Assembly: GCA_959596505.1 (NCBI GenBank)
Contig: CAUFWM010000004.1
Span: 1 to 56,725 of the forward strand
Source of the DNA: an uncultured Collinsella sp.
GTDB lineage: Bacteria; Actinomycetota; Coriobacteriia; Coriobacteriales; Coriobacteriaceae
Length of the DNA stretch: 56,725 nucleotides
Direction: 5' to 3'
Position numbers and translations under genes: made by a program. Positions 42,773 to 50,198 of the stretch are shown here, in pieces. Each line of letters opens with the position of its first letter. Position 1 is the first letter of the stretch. A model generated the notes under the pieces. The model saw nothing but the letters and a program-made list of their open reading frames with translations. It ran no database searches and was not told where the DNA came from.

Positions 42773-42800
42773 GTTGCGCGGTTTTACCAAACCGCGCAAC
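42773..42800 (+). terminator. Hairpin after dapH
   Basis: GTTGCGCGGTTT-TACC-AAACCGCGCAAC, perfect 12-bp stem, no T run. Confidence 0.6.
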
Positions 42801-42802
42801 TA

Positions 42803-42860
42803 GTCGACGCTGCACCTTTGGTTCCGTCGTTCTAACGAACGACGGATCTCTCGACGCTGC
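42803..42860. repeat. Small hairpin framed by TCGACGCTGCA direct repeats
   Basis: TCGACGCTGCA at about 42804 and 42851 flank a CCGTCGTT...AACGACGG hairpin. Lies between the dapH hairpin and element E. Confidence 0.5.
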
Positions 42861-42958
42861 AAACGCCCCTAAGCGGCAATCTGACGTTCAATCGTCGGTC
42901 GCGTACCGAAGTACGCTTCCCTCCTCTTTCACGTCACCTTGCTCGCCTAGGGGCGTTT
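42861..42958. repeat. Nested hairpin element, family 2 copy E
   Basis: Outer arms 42861-42875 and 42944-42958 pair with one mismatch and differ wholly from the arms of copy D. The core contains TGACGT/ACGTCA where copy D has TTGGCG/CGCCAA, a compensated change, and the same centre GCGTAC-CGAA-GTACGC with nearly identical flanking sequence (GTTCA, TCGTCG, CTCCTCTTTC). Between convergent genes. Confidence 0.82.
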
Positions 42959-43001
42959 TCGCTGACATATGCTCAGTCTGCAACTCAATTCAGCTCCAAG
43001 C

Positions 43002-43041
43002 AAAAAGGCCGAAGTCCCGAAGGGTTTCGGCCTTTGCTTTG
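43002..43041. terminator. Bidirectional terminator
   Basis: AAGGCCGAA-GTCCCGAAGGG-TTTCGGCCTT with A run before and T-rich sequence after, between convergent genes. Confidence 0.75.
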
Positions 43042-43060
43042 TCTGAAGTTCAAGCGCAGT

Positions 43061-44065
43061 TTATCGATTCTCAATTGACCCGATGTTTTTGAGCTCGATG
43101 GAGATGAGGCCGTTGGGCTCGTTGACGAACTCGATATACTCGGAGTTCGAACCCATCTCGGCCGGGAAGCTGATCTCGATGCCCGTGTCGGTACAAATCT
43201 TGTGATTGCGCACGGCCGCGCGTTCGACCTGCTTGCGCTCCACGGGCACGCGCTCGGGCACCTTCTCCTCGGTCAGCGCCGCACGCACGCTCTCCTTGAT
43301 AACCGGCTCGTCCTCAAAGACCTCATCGACGATATCCCAAGGCGGCAGCTCCTCGTCGTCTTCAACCTTCTCGGCAACGGCGGCTTTGACCTTGGCGAGC
43401 GCTACGGCCGTGTTGGCGCCGTGCTCTTCAGCGACCTCCTCGACCACGCGCGTCACCGTGTCGATGACCTCCTTACCCGAAACGCCCGTGTCGCATTGCA
43501 GCAGGCCGTCGGGAATGAGCATGCGATCCTCGCCGGCAATCTTGCGCTTCTTGTCCACGTAGCCGATCTCCATGGTGCTTGCGCGCACGATGGCATAGCT
43601 CGGCACCTTTTGCGAGGGGTTCGGCAGAATGGCGTAGTGGCGCGCGATGTCGTTGCGCACCTCCCCCTCCTCGCGGCCCACTTCGTGCATAAAAGCCTGC
43701 TTGGAGCCCAGCAGCATCACGGCAAACCAGCGGGCATCCTCATCGTCGTCAAAATCGGCCACGAGCACGTCGGTGGACTCGGCTTTCTCGGCTTTGGTGA
43801 GCTCGGAAGAGATAAACTCCGCAATCTGCTGCGACAGGTCCACGAACTCGCGCTCGCCAAAGAAATAGCCCTTGAGCTCGCCGCCAAACGCAGAGTTCTC
43901 GGCAAACGTGGCGCGTTTATTGTCGGCCGAGGTGCGTGCACGGCGCAGATGCGTGGTTACGAAATTGCGCACGGCACGGCTTTCGGTATCGAGCTCGCGC
44001 TGGCTCATAACGTTGACGGCAGAGTCAAAGTCCAGGATATGCAGAATCGCGTGATTGATTTTCAT
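43061..44065 (-). CDS. Nucleoid-associated protein, NdpA/YejK family
   Basis: A 334-residue protein whose N-terminus (MKINHAILHILDFDSAVNVMSQRELD) and middle (AEKAESTDVLVADFDDDEDARWFAVMLL, GYVDKKRKIAG) match the nucleoid-associated protein family PF04245. The C-terminal third, rich in Glu and Val, is variable. Role in DNA binding is known for the E. coli member only. Start at 44065 rather than three codons earlier. Convergent with dapH. Confidence 0.8.
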   Translation of the reverse strand: MKINHAILHILDFDSAVNVMSQRELDTESRAVRNFVTTHLRRARTSADNKRATFAENSAFGGELKGYFFGEREFVDLSQQIAEFISSELTKAEKAESTDVLVADFDDDEDARWFAVMLLGSKQAFMHEVGREEGEVRNDIARHYAILPNPSQKVPSYAIVRASTMEIGYVDKKRKIAGEDRMLIPDGLLQCDTGVSGKEVIDTVTRVVEEVAEEHGANTAVALAKVKAAVAEKVEDDEELPPWDIVDEVFEDEPVIKESVRAALTEEKVPERVPVERKQVERAAVRNHKICTDTGIEISFPAEMGSNSEYIEFVNEPNGLISIELKNIGSIENR

Positions 44066-44140
44066 ATACGGCATTCCGTTCTAGATCGATTTCGGCACGA
44101 ACCAGTATAGCGGTCGAGCCCGCCCCAGGCGCATCGAAGA

Positions 44141-44173
44141 TTGGTGCATCGGGGACAGGCTGCTTTGCACCAA
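44141..44173. repeat. TTGGTGCA-N17-TGCACCAA palindrome, copy 1
   Basis: Perfect 8-base arms around a 17-base loop TCGGGGACAGGCTGCTT. A sister copy with the same layout and a similar loop lies at 45355-45385, on the other side of the DUF2974 gene. Confidence 0.7.
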
Positions 44174-44176
44174 TGG

Positions 44177-45337
44177 CTAGCGCAGGAGCTCGGACTGCCA
44201 AGCCTCGAGCTGTTCTGCCAAACTCTTGCCGGCGGCGGGCATGTCGATCTGGGGTCGTTTGGGCAGCAGCGCACACTTAAGAATTGCCACGATGGTCTGC
44301 GAGACAAAGCGTCGCGTATCCTTGTCAAACCCTTGCGCAGCCTGGAGCATCACGGGCAGGCTCTCGCGCAGATTCCCAGCGATATCCGCAAACCGCTCAG
44401 CACCCGTAGCCTCAAACACGGAGAACAACGCATCTACAAAACGCTCGCGCTCGCTAGGCGAAACTGCAAGCAGCATCTCGCGAATGGAGCCATCAACGTA
44501 TCGAGCACCGGCGGACAGGCGCTCACAGTACACGAAGTCGCGACCATCAACCACCCAGCTAAAGGGATTGTGCTGCAGCAGACTGAACTCGGTGCTCTCA
44601 ACGATGGCATAGTCCTCCTGCGTCTCGAACATCATGCCAAAGATCGACGACCGAGGTAGCGTCTTGTCGATTCGACCGGAAAGATCGGCAAAGGCGTTGC
44701 CGTTCAGAAACTCCTCGACGAAACCCGGACCATCATGGGAATACGCCCGTTCGATTCGCGCACGGGCGACATCGGAGCACATCGCCGCACCGTACACCGC
44801 AAGGTTTCCACCCTTGGAATGACCTCCGCACAAAAGCGGCCCGTCAATCGCATCCGCCGCCTCGTCCACATAACGCGCCGCGGATTCCTGGGCCGGCACA
44901 GGATACCGGAACGCCATGTTAAAGTCCTCTTTCCAGCCCACAATCGTGCTGTCGGTCCCCCGGAAGGAAAGATAGCTAAACCCCGCCGGAAACCGGAACG
45001 CCATGGCTGCAAACTGCTCTGTCGCCACCACATCGCTCACGGCACGATAGCCGCAAACGTGCACGCCACGGTAGCGAGGGCTTGCTGCCACGGCCTCCAA
45101 CAAGGCCCTGCTCCCCTCTGGATCCCACAAGTCGTCAATCATGTCCCGGTAGCACTCGGCACGCAGCAGCTCGCGTACGTCTAGGCCCTGCCAGTTCGTC
45201 AGCTCCGCCATATCACCCGGCAAACGCAAATAGGACAACCACGCAAAGACGAGGCTATCCACCGCGCAGAACGGCCTCTCCTCAAACGGATCAAACGCCG
45301 TCTGGGCATAGGTCAAAAAATTAGGCGAATCCGACAT
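44177..45337 (-). CDS. DUF2974 (Mbeg1-like) alpha/beta hydrolase
   Basis: A 386-residue lipase-fold protein of the DUF2974 family. SYLSFRGTDSTIVGWKEDFNMAF is the lipase-3-like strand, and LLCGGHSKGGNLAVYGA is the nucleophile elbow (GHSKG, Ser nucleophile). HDGPGFVEEF and later an Asp/His pair complete a likely triad. No signal peptide is seen. Substrate unknown, probably a lipid or ester. Both ends are flanked by near-identical palindromes in the same orientation, which suggests repeat insertion or a mobile unit. Confidence 0.85.
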   Translation of the reverse strand: MSDSPNFLTYAQTAFDPFEERPFCAVDSLVFAWLSYLRLPGDMAELTNWQGLDVRELLRAECYRDMIDDLWDPEGSRALLEAVAASPRYRGVHVCGYRAVSDVVATEQFAAMAFRFPAGFSYLSFRGTDSTIVGWKEDFNMAFRYPVPAQESAARYVDEAADAIDGPLLCGGHSKGGNLAVYGAAMCSDVARARIERAYSHDGPGFVEEFLNGNAFADLSGRIDKTLPRSSIFGMMFETQEDYAIVESTEFSLLQHNPFSWVVDGRDFVYCERLSAGARYVDGSIREMLLAVSPSERERFVDALFSVFEATGAERFADIAGNLRESLPVMLQAAQGFDKDTRRFVSQTIVAILKCALLPKRPQIDMPAAGKSLAEQLEAWQSELLR

Positions 45338-45354
45338 GGCCCTCCCATCAACTA

Positions 45355-45385
45355 TGGTGCATTGGGGTCAGGTTACCTTGCACCA
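45355..45385. repeat. TGGTGCA-N17-TGCACCA palindrome, copy 2
   Basis: 7-base arms with a 17-base loop TTGGGGTCAGGTTACCT, matching copy 1 at 11 of 17 loop positions, in the same orientation. Confidence 0.7.
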
Positions 45386-45426
45386 AAAAGGCGCCCGGGC
45401 CGTGTGGACCCGGACGCCTTCATTGT
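45384..45426 (-). terminator. Terminator after L-lactate dehydrogenase
   Basis: AAGGCGTCCGGGTCC...GGCCCGGGCGCCTTTTT on the minus strand; it overlaps the end of the palindrome at 45355. Confidence 0.75.
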
Positions 45427-45451
45427 AACTTTTTGCTCTAGCAAGCTTGAT

Positions 45452-46402
45452 TTAGCAGGAGAAGTCGACGCTGTCGATGATGTCCTTGAGGGCCTTTGCA
45501 GAGGCGGTGAGCTCATGCTGCTCGCCATCGTTCAGCGGCACGGGGACGCGGCAGACAACGCCGTCGCGGCCAACGACCGTCGGCATGGAGATGGCAAGAT
45601 CGGACAGGCCATACTCGCCCACCATGAGCGAGGAAACGGGCAGAACGGTCTGCTCATCGCGCATGACGGCAGTGCAGATGCGCTTAACGGCCATGGCGAC
45701 GCCGTAGTAGGTGGCGTGCTTCTTCTCGATGATGGTGTAGGCGGAGTTCTTGACGTCCTCGGCGATGCGCTTCTCGGCAGCCTCATGCTCCAGATGACCG
45801 TGAAGCTCGCAGAAGGTGTTCAGCGGCACGCCGGCAACCTGGGCGCTGGACCAAGCGACAAACTCGGAGTCGCCGTGCTCACCCATGACATAAGCCTGAA
45901 CGTCGCGCGGGTCAACCTCGACGTGAGCGCCGAGCATCTGCTGCAGACGGCCGGTGTCGAGCACGGTACCGGAGCCGATGACATGGCCCTCGGGCAGGCC
46001 GGACATCTTGATGGCGGCGTAGGTCAGAACGTCGACCGGGTTGGAGACGATGAGCAGAATGCCGTCGAAGCCGGACTTCTTAATCTCGGGGATAATGGAC
46101 TTAAAGATGTTAACGTTCTTGTTGACCAGGTCCAGGCGGGTCTCGCCGGGCTTCTGGGCAGCGCCAGCGGTGACGACGATCATGGCGGCGTCGGCGACAT
46201 CGGAATAATCGCCAGCGTAGATCTTCATCGGCTCGGCAAACGTCATGCCGTGCGCAATATCCAGAGCCTCACCCTCAGCGCGGTTCTTGTCCACGTCGAT
46301 GAGAACCATCTCGGAGAACAGACCACTCTGCATCAGCGCGAACGCCGAAGACGAACCGACGAAACCGCAGCCGACAATAGCGACCTTCTTCTCGTTAACC
46401 AT
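45452..46402 (-). CDS. ldh: L-lactate dehydrogenase
   Basis: A 316-residue NAD-dependent L-lactate dehydrogenase. KKVAIVGCGFVGSSSAFALMQSGL is the Rossmann start; VVTAGAAQKPGETRLDLVNKN has the active-site loop Gln that separates lactate from malate dehydrogenase; SNPVDVLTYAA and GEHGDSEFVAW (catalytic His) are conserved. Start at 46402, GGGAG upstream. It gives the cell a lactate route beside the acetate route of pta-ack. Region 46403-46603 includes a GC-rich inverted repeat near 46426-46460 and A/T-rich sequence likely holding promoters. Confidence 0.95.
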   Translation of the reverse strand: MVNEKKVAIVGCGFVGSSSAFALMQSGLFSEMVLIDVDKNRAEGEALDIAHGMTFAEPMKIYAGDYSDVADAAMIVVTAGAAQKPGETRLDLVNKNVNIFKSIIPEIKKSGFDGILLIVSNPVDVLTYAAIKMSGLPEGHVIGSGTVLDTGRLQQMLGAHVEVDPRDVQAYVMGEHGDSEFVAWSSAQVAGVPLNTFCELHGHLEHEAAEKRIAEDVKNSAYTIIEKKHATYYGVAMAVKRICTAVMRDEQTVLPVSSLMVGEYGLSDLAISMPTVVGRDGVVCRVPVPLNDGEQHELTASAKALKDIIDSVDFSC

Positions 46403-46603
46403 TAGAAACTCCCATCTCTCTCCACAAACAAGCCGCCCGGGAACGACCCGAGCGGCTTGCCGTAATCCCAATACATCCAATCGGGACTTTGATTATGCTC
46501 CTATTCGCAGCCAAATATCGACCGTTTGCCGAAATTATTTGCAGAATTCGTAAAATAACTGCACGAAATCGGTTTCGAGCTATTGACGAGCCGAAATAGC
46601 TTT

Positions 46604-47767
46604 CTAATACAGGCCCGCTTCGCGGATGGCCTCGACAGCCAAAGCGATCTGGTCGGGCGGCAAAACCAGTGCCATACGCACGTGTCCCTCGCCCGAAGGA
46701 CCAAAGCTCGCGCCCGGCGTCACCACAACACCGGCCTTCTCCATGAGCTCCTCGCAAAACGTCATGGAATCGGTGCGACCACCGGGAAGCTTGGCCCACA
46801 TAAACATGGAGCCATGCGCGTTGGGACGCTCCCAGCCCAGGCCCTCAAGACCGTCGCACAGGGCATCGCGACGCTCCTGGTACTTCAAACGCTGCGCCTC
46901 GACCTCATCACGCGGACCGTTCAGGCAGGCGATAGCAGCCTTCTGGATCGGGAAGAACATACCGAAGTCGATCTGGCTGCGTAGCTTGGCAAAGGCAGAG
47001 ACCACGTCCTCGCGGCCGACCAAAAAGCCGATACGCGCACCGGTGACGTTAAACGACTTGGAGAGCGAGAAGAACTCCACGCCCACCTCGAGCGCGCCGG
47101 GATACTGCAAAAAGCTTCCGCCCGGCTCGCCGTCAAACACGATATCGGAATACGCGTTGTCATGGACGATGAGCAGGTCGTGCTCACGGGCGAAAGCGAT
47201 AATCTCCTCGTAGACCTCGGGCGTGCCCACCGAGCCCACCGGGTTGGCGGGCAGCGACACGATCATGTACTTGGCACGATCGGCCACCTCGGGATCGATG
47301 CCCGCCACATAGGGCAGGTAATTATGCTCGGCGACCAACGGATAGTACTCGAGCTTGGCATCGGCGATCTTGGCACCCGCCTCAAAGACCGGATAGCACG
47401 GATCGGGAACCAGAATGGTGTCACCCGGATCGAGCAGGGCCAAGCCCAAATGGCCCACGCCCTCCTGCGTGCCGTTGCACGACTGCACCATGGACGGCGT
47501 AATGCCCGAAACGCCAAAGCGACGCTCATAGTAATCGCATACGGCTTGCTTGAGCTCGGGCAGGTCGCGCAGGGCATACTTCCACATCTCGGGATCTTGG
47601 GCTGCTTGCGTGAGTGCCTCGACCACGTGGTCGTACGGCTTAAAGTCGGGCGTGCCCACGCTCATGTTGTAAATGGTCTTGCCCTGAGCCTTCAGCGCGA
47701 GAAGCTTGTTGTTGAGCGAGGCGAAGACCTCCGCGCCAAAGCGGTCGAGACGCTGCGATGCCTGCAT
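46604..47767 (-). CDS. Pyridoxal-phosphate aminotransferase, class I/II
   Basis: A 387-residue fold-type I aminotransferase. NMSVGTPDFKPYDHVVEAL, SCNGTQEGVGHLGLALLDPGD, PNPDPCYP-like VPDPCYPVF, SLPANPVGSVGT, VHDNAYSDIVFDG and SLSKSFNVTGARIGFLVG (PLP Lys in SKS) follow the aspartate/LL-DAP aminotransferase pattern. Because the window has an acetylase-type DapH, this could be the N-acetyl-DAP aminotransferase, but an aspartate or other aminotransferase is equally open. GAAAGGTG precedes the ATG at 47767. Confidence 0.88.
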   Translation of the reverse strand: MQASQRLDRFGAEVFASLNNKLLALKAQGKTIYNMSVGTPDFKPYDHVVEALTQAAQDPEMWKYALRDLPELKQAVCDYYERRFGVSGITPSMVQSCNGTQEGVGHLGLALLDPGDTILVPDPCYPVFEAGAKIADAKLEYYPLVAEHNYLPYVAGIDPEVADRAKYMIVSLPANPVGSVGTPEVYEEIIAFAREHDLLIVHDNAYSDIVFDGEPGGSFLQYPGALEVGVEFFSLSKSFNVTGARIGFLVGREDVVSAFAKLRSQIDFGMFFPIQKAAIACLNGPRDEVEAQRLKYQERRDALCDGLEGLGWERPNAHGSMFMWAKLPGGRTDSMTFCEELMEKAGVVVTPGASFGPSGEGHVRMALVLPPDQIALAVEAIREAGLY

Positions 47768-47885
47768 GGTGCCACCTTTCGATATAAAAAACGCGGCGCT
47801 CCGACAAGAGCGCCGCGCGATACGGGCCATCAGATTGCAAAAGTGTAACGCTTGCAAACCCCGTATTGGTTCAATTTAGCCAACC

Positions 47886-49886
47886 TTAGTCAATTGGATT
47901 GAGTGCGTCGATCTGCGCAAGCCACAGATGCGAGCTGGCGTCACTCGGCATACGCCAATCGCCGCGCGGGCTGAGCGTCACCGAGCCCACCTTGGGACCA
48001 TCGGGCAGGCAGCTGCGCTTAAACTGCTGGGCAAAGAAGCGACGATAGAACGTACGCAGCCACGTGTGGACGGTCTTGGCGTCGTAGGCGCCCTCGAAGC
48101 TCTTGAGCGCCATGCGGTAGATCTTGCCGGGCTCAAAGCCAAAACGCAGCAGGTAGTAGAGGAAGTAGTCGTGCAGCTCGTACGGGCCCACCAAATCCTC
48201 AGTCTTCTGCGCAATCTCGCCGTCGCCCGTGGGCGGCAGAAGCTCGGGCGACACCGGCGTATCGAGAATATCGAGCAGCGTTTCGGCAATACGTCCGCCA
48301 AAGACATCAGCCGCATAGCGCACCAGATGGCGCACAAGCGTCTTGGGCACGCTCGCGTTGACGGCGTACATGCTCATGTGGTCGCCGTTATAGGTAGCCC
48401 AGCCGAGCGCCAGCTCCGACAGATCGCCCGTACCGATGACAAAGCCGCCAGCCTGGTTGGCTAGGTCCATGAGAATCTGCGTACGCTCGCGCGCCTGGCT
48501 GTTCTCGTAGGTCACGTCCTGTACGGCCGGATCGTGCTCGATGTCCTTAAAGTGCTGCTCCACGGCCGCATGAATCGAAACCTCGCGAAAGGAGACACCC
48601 AGGTCGCGGGCGAGCGACTCGGCATTGGACTTGGTGCGGTGCGTCGTGCCAAAGCCGGGCATGGAGACCGCCGTGATACCCGTGCGCGGCAGCCCCAGTG
48701 CATCGAAAGCACGCACAGTCACAAGCAGCGCCAGCGTGGAGTCCAAGCCGCCCGAAAGGCCGATAACAGCCGCCTTGGTGCCCGTGTGGGCAAGGCGTGT
48801 CTTGAGGCCCGCGGTCTGCAGGTCGAGGATGGTCTCGCAGCGCTCGGCCAGGTCGCCATGATCGGCCGGCACAAAGGGCGCGCGCGGAAAAACGCGGTCG
48901 ATATCGCAGGCATCGCGCAGGACAGGTTCTTCGGCCAACACGCCCTCAAACGAAAACTCAACGGTCGTGGCCTCCGGCGCATCGTCGGCGCGCGTCCACG
49001 TCGTCGAGCGGCGGCGCTCGGCAACCAGACGGTCGAGGTCGACATCGGCCACCGCCATATCGCAGGTGAGGAGCTTGGTCGCGGCAAGCTTGGAGCCGTT
49101 CTCGTAGATAAGGTTCTCGCCCGCAAAGACCATATCGGTCGTGGACTCGCCCTCGCTCGCATCCGCGTAGGCATAGGCGCAGTACAGGCGCGCGCTTTGG
49201 TTAGAGATAAGGCTGCGGCGGTAATCTGCCTTACCGATGATCTCGTCGGAAGCGGAGGGGTTGAGAATCACCGTGGCACCGGCAAGCGCCATCTCGGTCG
49301 AAGGAGGCGCTGGCACCCACAGGTCCTCGCAAACCTCAATACCGAGTACCAAATCCTTGGCGTCCTCATCGCAGCAGCGGTAGACAAGCCCCGAACCCAG
49401 CGGGACCGGACCCTGACCGGCAAATTCAAGCCAAACGGGATCGGTAGGTGCCGGAGCAAACCAACGGCGCTCATAGAACTCGCCATAGTTGGGCAGATAC
49501 TTCTTGGCCGTGAGGCCCAAAAGCTCGCCCGCGCAGCACACGGCGACGCAGTTGTAGATATTCTCGGCAACTGCAACGGGAAGACCGATGGTAAAGACAA
49601 TCGGCAGCTCACGGGTTTCATCGAGGATGTGCACAAGTGCCGCCTCGCAGGCATGCAGCAGCGTGCGGTTATGGAACAGATCGGCCGCGGTATAGCCGCA
49701 CAGATTAAGCTCGGGCAACACCAACGCGCGAACGCCGCGCTCGGCAGCCTCGCGAACAGCCGCCAGCGCAACCTCGGCATTGCCCTCGACATCGGCCACG
49801 CGAATCCGCGGCGACGCCGCCGCGACCCGCAGAAAGCCGTCGTTCTTATTAGCCGAAACGCAGCATTGCCTTGTTGATCTGGACAC
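47886..49886 (-). CDS. nadE: Glutamine-dependent NAD(+) synthetase
   Basis: A 666-residue two-domain enzyme making NAD from nicotinic acid adenine dinucleotide, ATP and glutamine. The N-terminal nitrilase-like glutaminase has VLPELNLCGYTAADLF (Glu), LTAKKYLPNYGEFYERRWF (Lys) and LGIEVCEDLWVP (Cys nucleophile). The C-terminal synthetase has AAVIGLSGGLDSTLALLV (P-loop), GTGDLSELALGW and NASVPKTLVRHLV. Start at GTG 49886 with AAGGGGCC upstream; the true start may be at a later codon. Confidence 0.95.
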   Translation of the reverse strand: MSRSTRQCCVSANKNDGFLRVAAASPRIRVADVEGNAEVALAAVREAAERGVRALVLPELNLCGYTAADLFHNRTLLHACEAALVHILDETRELPIVFTIGLPVAVAENIYNCVAVCCAGELLGLTAKKYLPNYGEFYERRWFAPAPTDPVWLEFAGQGPVPLGSGLVYRCCDEDAKDLVLGIEVCEDLWVPAPPSTEMALAGATVILNPSASDEIIGKADYRRSLISNQSARLYCAYAYADASEGESTTDMVFAGENLIYENGSKLAATKLLTCDMAVADVDLDRLVAERRRSTTWTRADDAPEATTVEFSFEGVLAEEPVLRDACDIDRVFPRAPFVPADHGDLAERCETILDLQTAGLKTRLAHTGTKAAVIGLSGGLDSTLALLVTVRAFDALGLPRTGITAVSMPGFGTTHRTKSNAESLARDLGVSFREVSIHAAVEQHFKDIEHDPAVQDVTYENSQARERTQILMDLANQAGGFVIGTGDLSELALGWATYNGDHMSMYAVNASVPKTLVRHLVRYAADVFGGRIAETLLDILDTPVSPELLPPTGDGEIAQKTEDLVGPYELHDYFLYYLLRFGFEPGKIYRMALKSFEGAYDAKTVHTWLRTFYRRFFAQQFKRSCLPDGPKVGSVTLSPRGDWRMPSDASSHLWLAQIDALNPID

Positions 49887-50074
49887 TGGAGGCCCCTTCT
49901 ACCCTGAGATTCAGTCTAACGGACGTTCACATATCTCTAACTAGCCAAAGCAACCTCCCAGTTTACTGAGACGCCAACCTGTGCTAAGAGCATGTATTCC
50001 AAAAATATCTTTAATTAAAAAAGGAGAAATCGATAATCGACTTCTCCTTTAAGCGAGGCAAGTAAATTCCGAAA
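49887..50074 (-). terminator. Terminator and junction at the end of the imported operon
   Basis: About 50014-50052 on the minus strand: AAAGGAGAAGTCGAT-T-ATCGATTTCTCCTTTTTT, a strong terminator after the 36-residue peptide gene. From here leftwards base use returns to GC-rich; 49887-50010 shows no gene. Confidence 0.75.
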
Positions 50075-50185
50075 CTAATGGCAGAATTTATCCATGTAGT
50101 CCTCAAAGTCGAACACTTCTACCACGACGCCCTCTTCCTGAGACTCTTTCAGTTGCTCCAAGAGATCTTTGTTAATAACGTCCAT
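50075..50185 (-). CDS. 36-residue acidic peptide, candidate RiPP precursor
   Basis: A short gene 13 bases after the radical SAM stop. ATG at 50185 has GGAGG seven bases upstream and a TAG stop at 50075-50077. The peptide starts MDVINKDLLEQLKESQEEG and ends VVVEVFDFEDYMDKFCH: an amphipathic, leader-like first half, a Val-Val-Val-Glu-Val strand, an aromatic/acidic stretch and one Cys next to the C-terminal His. Its position as last gene of an operon with a B12-binding radical SAM enzyme and an MFS exporter is what a ribosomally made, post-translationally modified peptide would show. I know no family match. It could instead be a small helper protein. A strong terminator follows. Confidence 0.75.
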   Translation of the reverse strand: MDVINKDLLEQLKESQEEGVVVEVFDFEDYMDKFCH

Positions 50186-50198
50186 GTAGAAACCTCCT

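Noticed and set aside
42773..43041. Possible tRNA or small RNA gene between dapH and the nucleoid protein gene
   Set aside because: The stems do not form a cloverleaf; they are explained by a terminator, a small hairpin and the family 2 element.
48534..49877. Plus-strand frame of 447 codons opposite nadE
   Set aside because: Antisense to a complete NAD synthetase, with Arg/Gly/His-rich meaningless translation.
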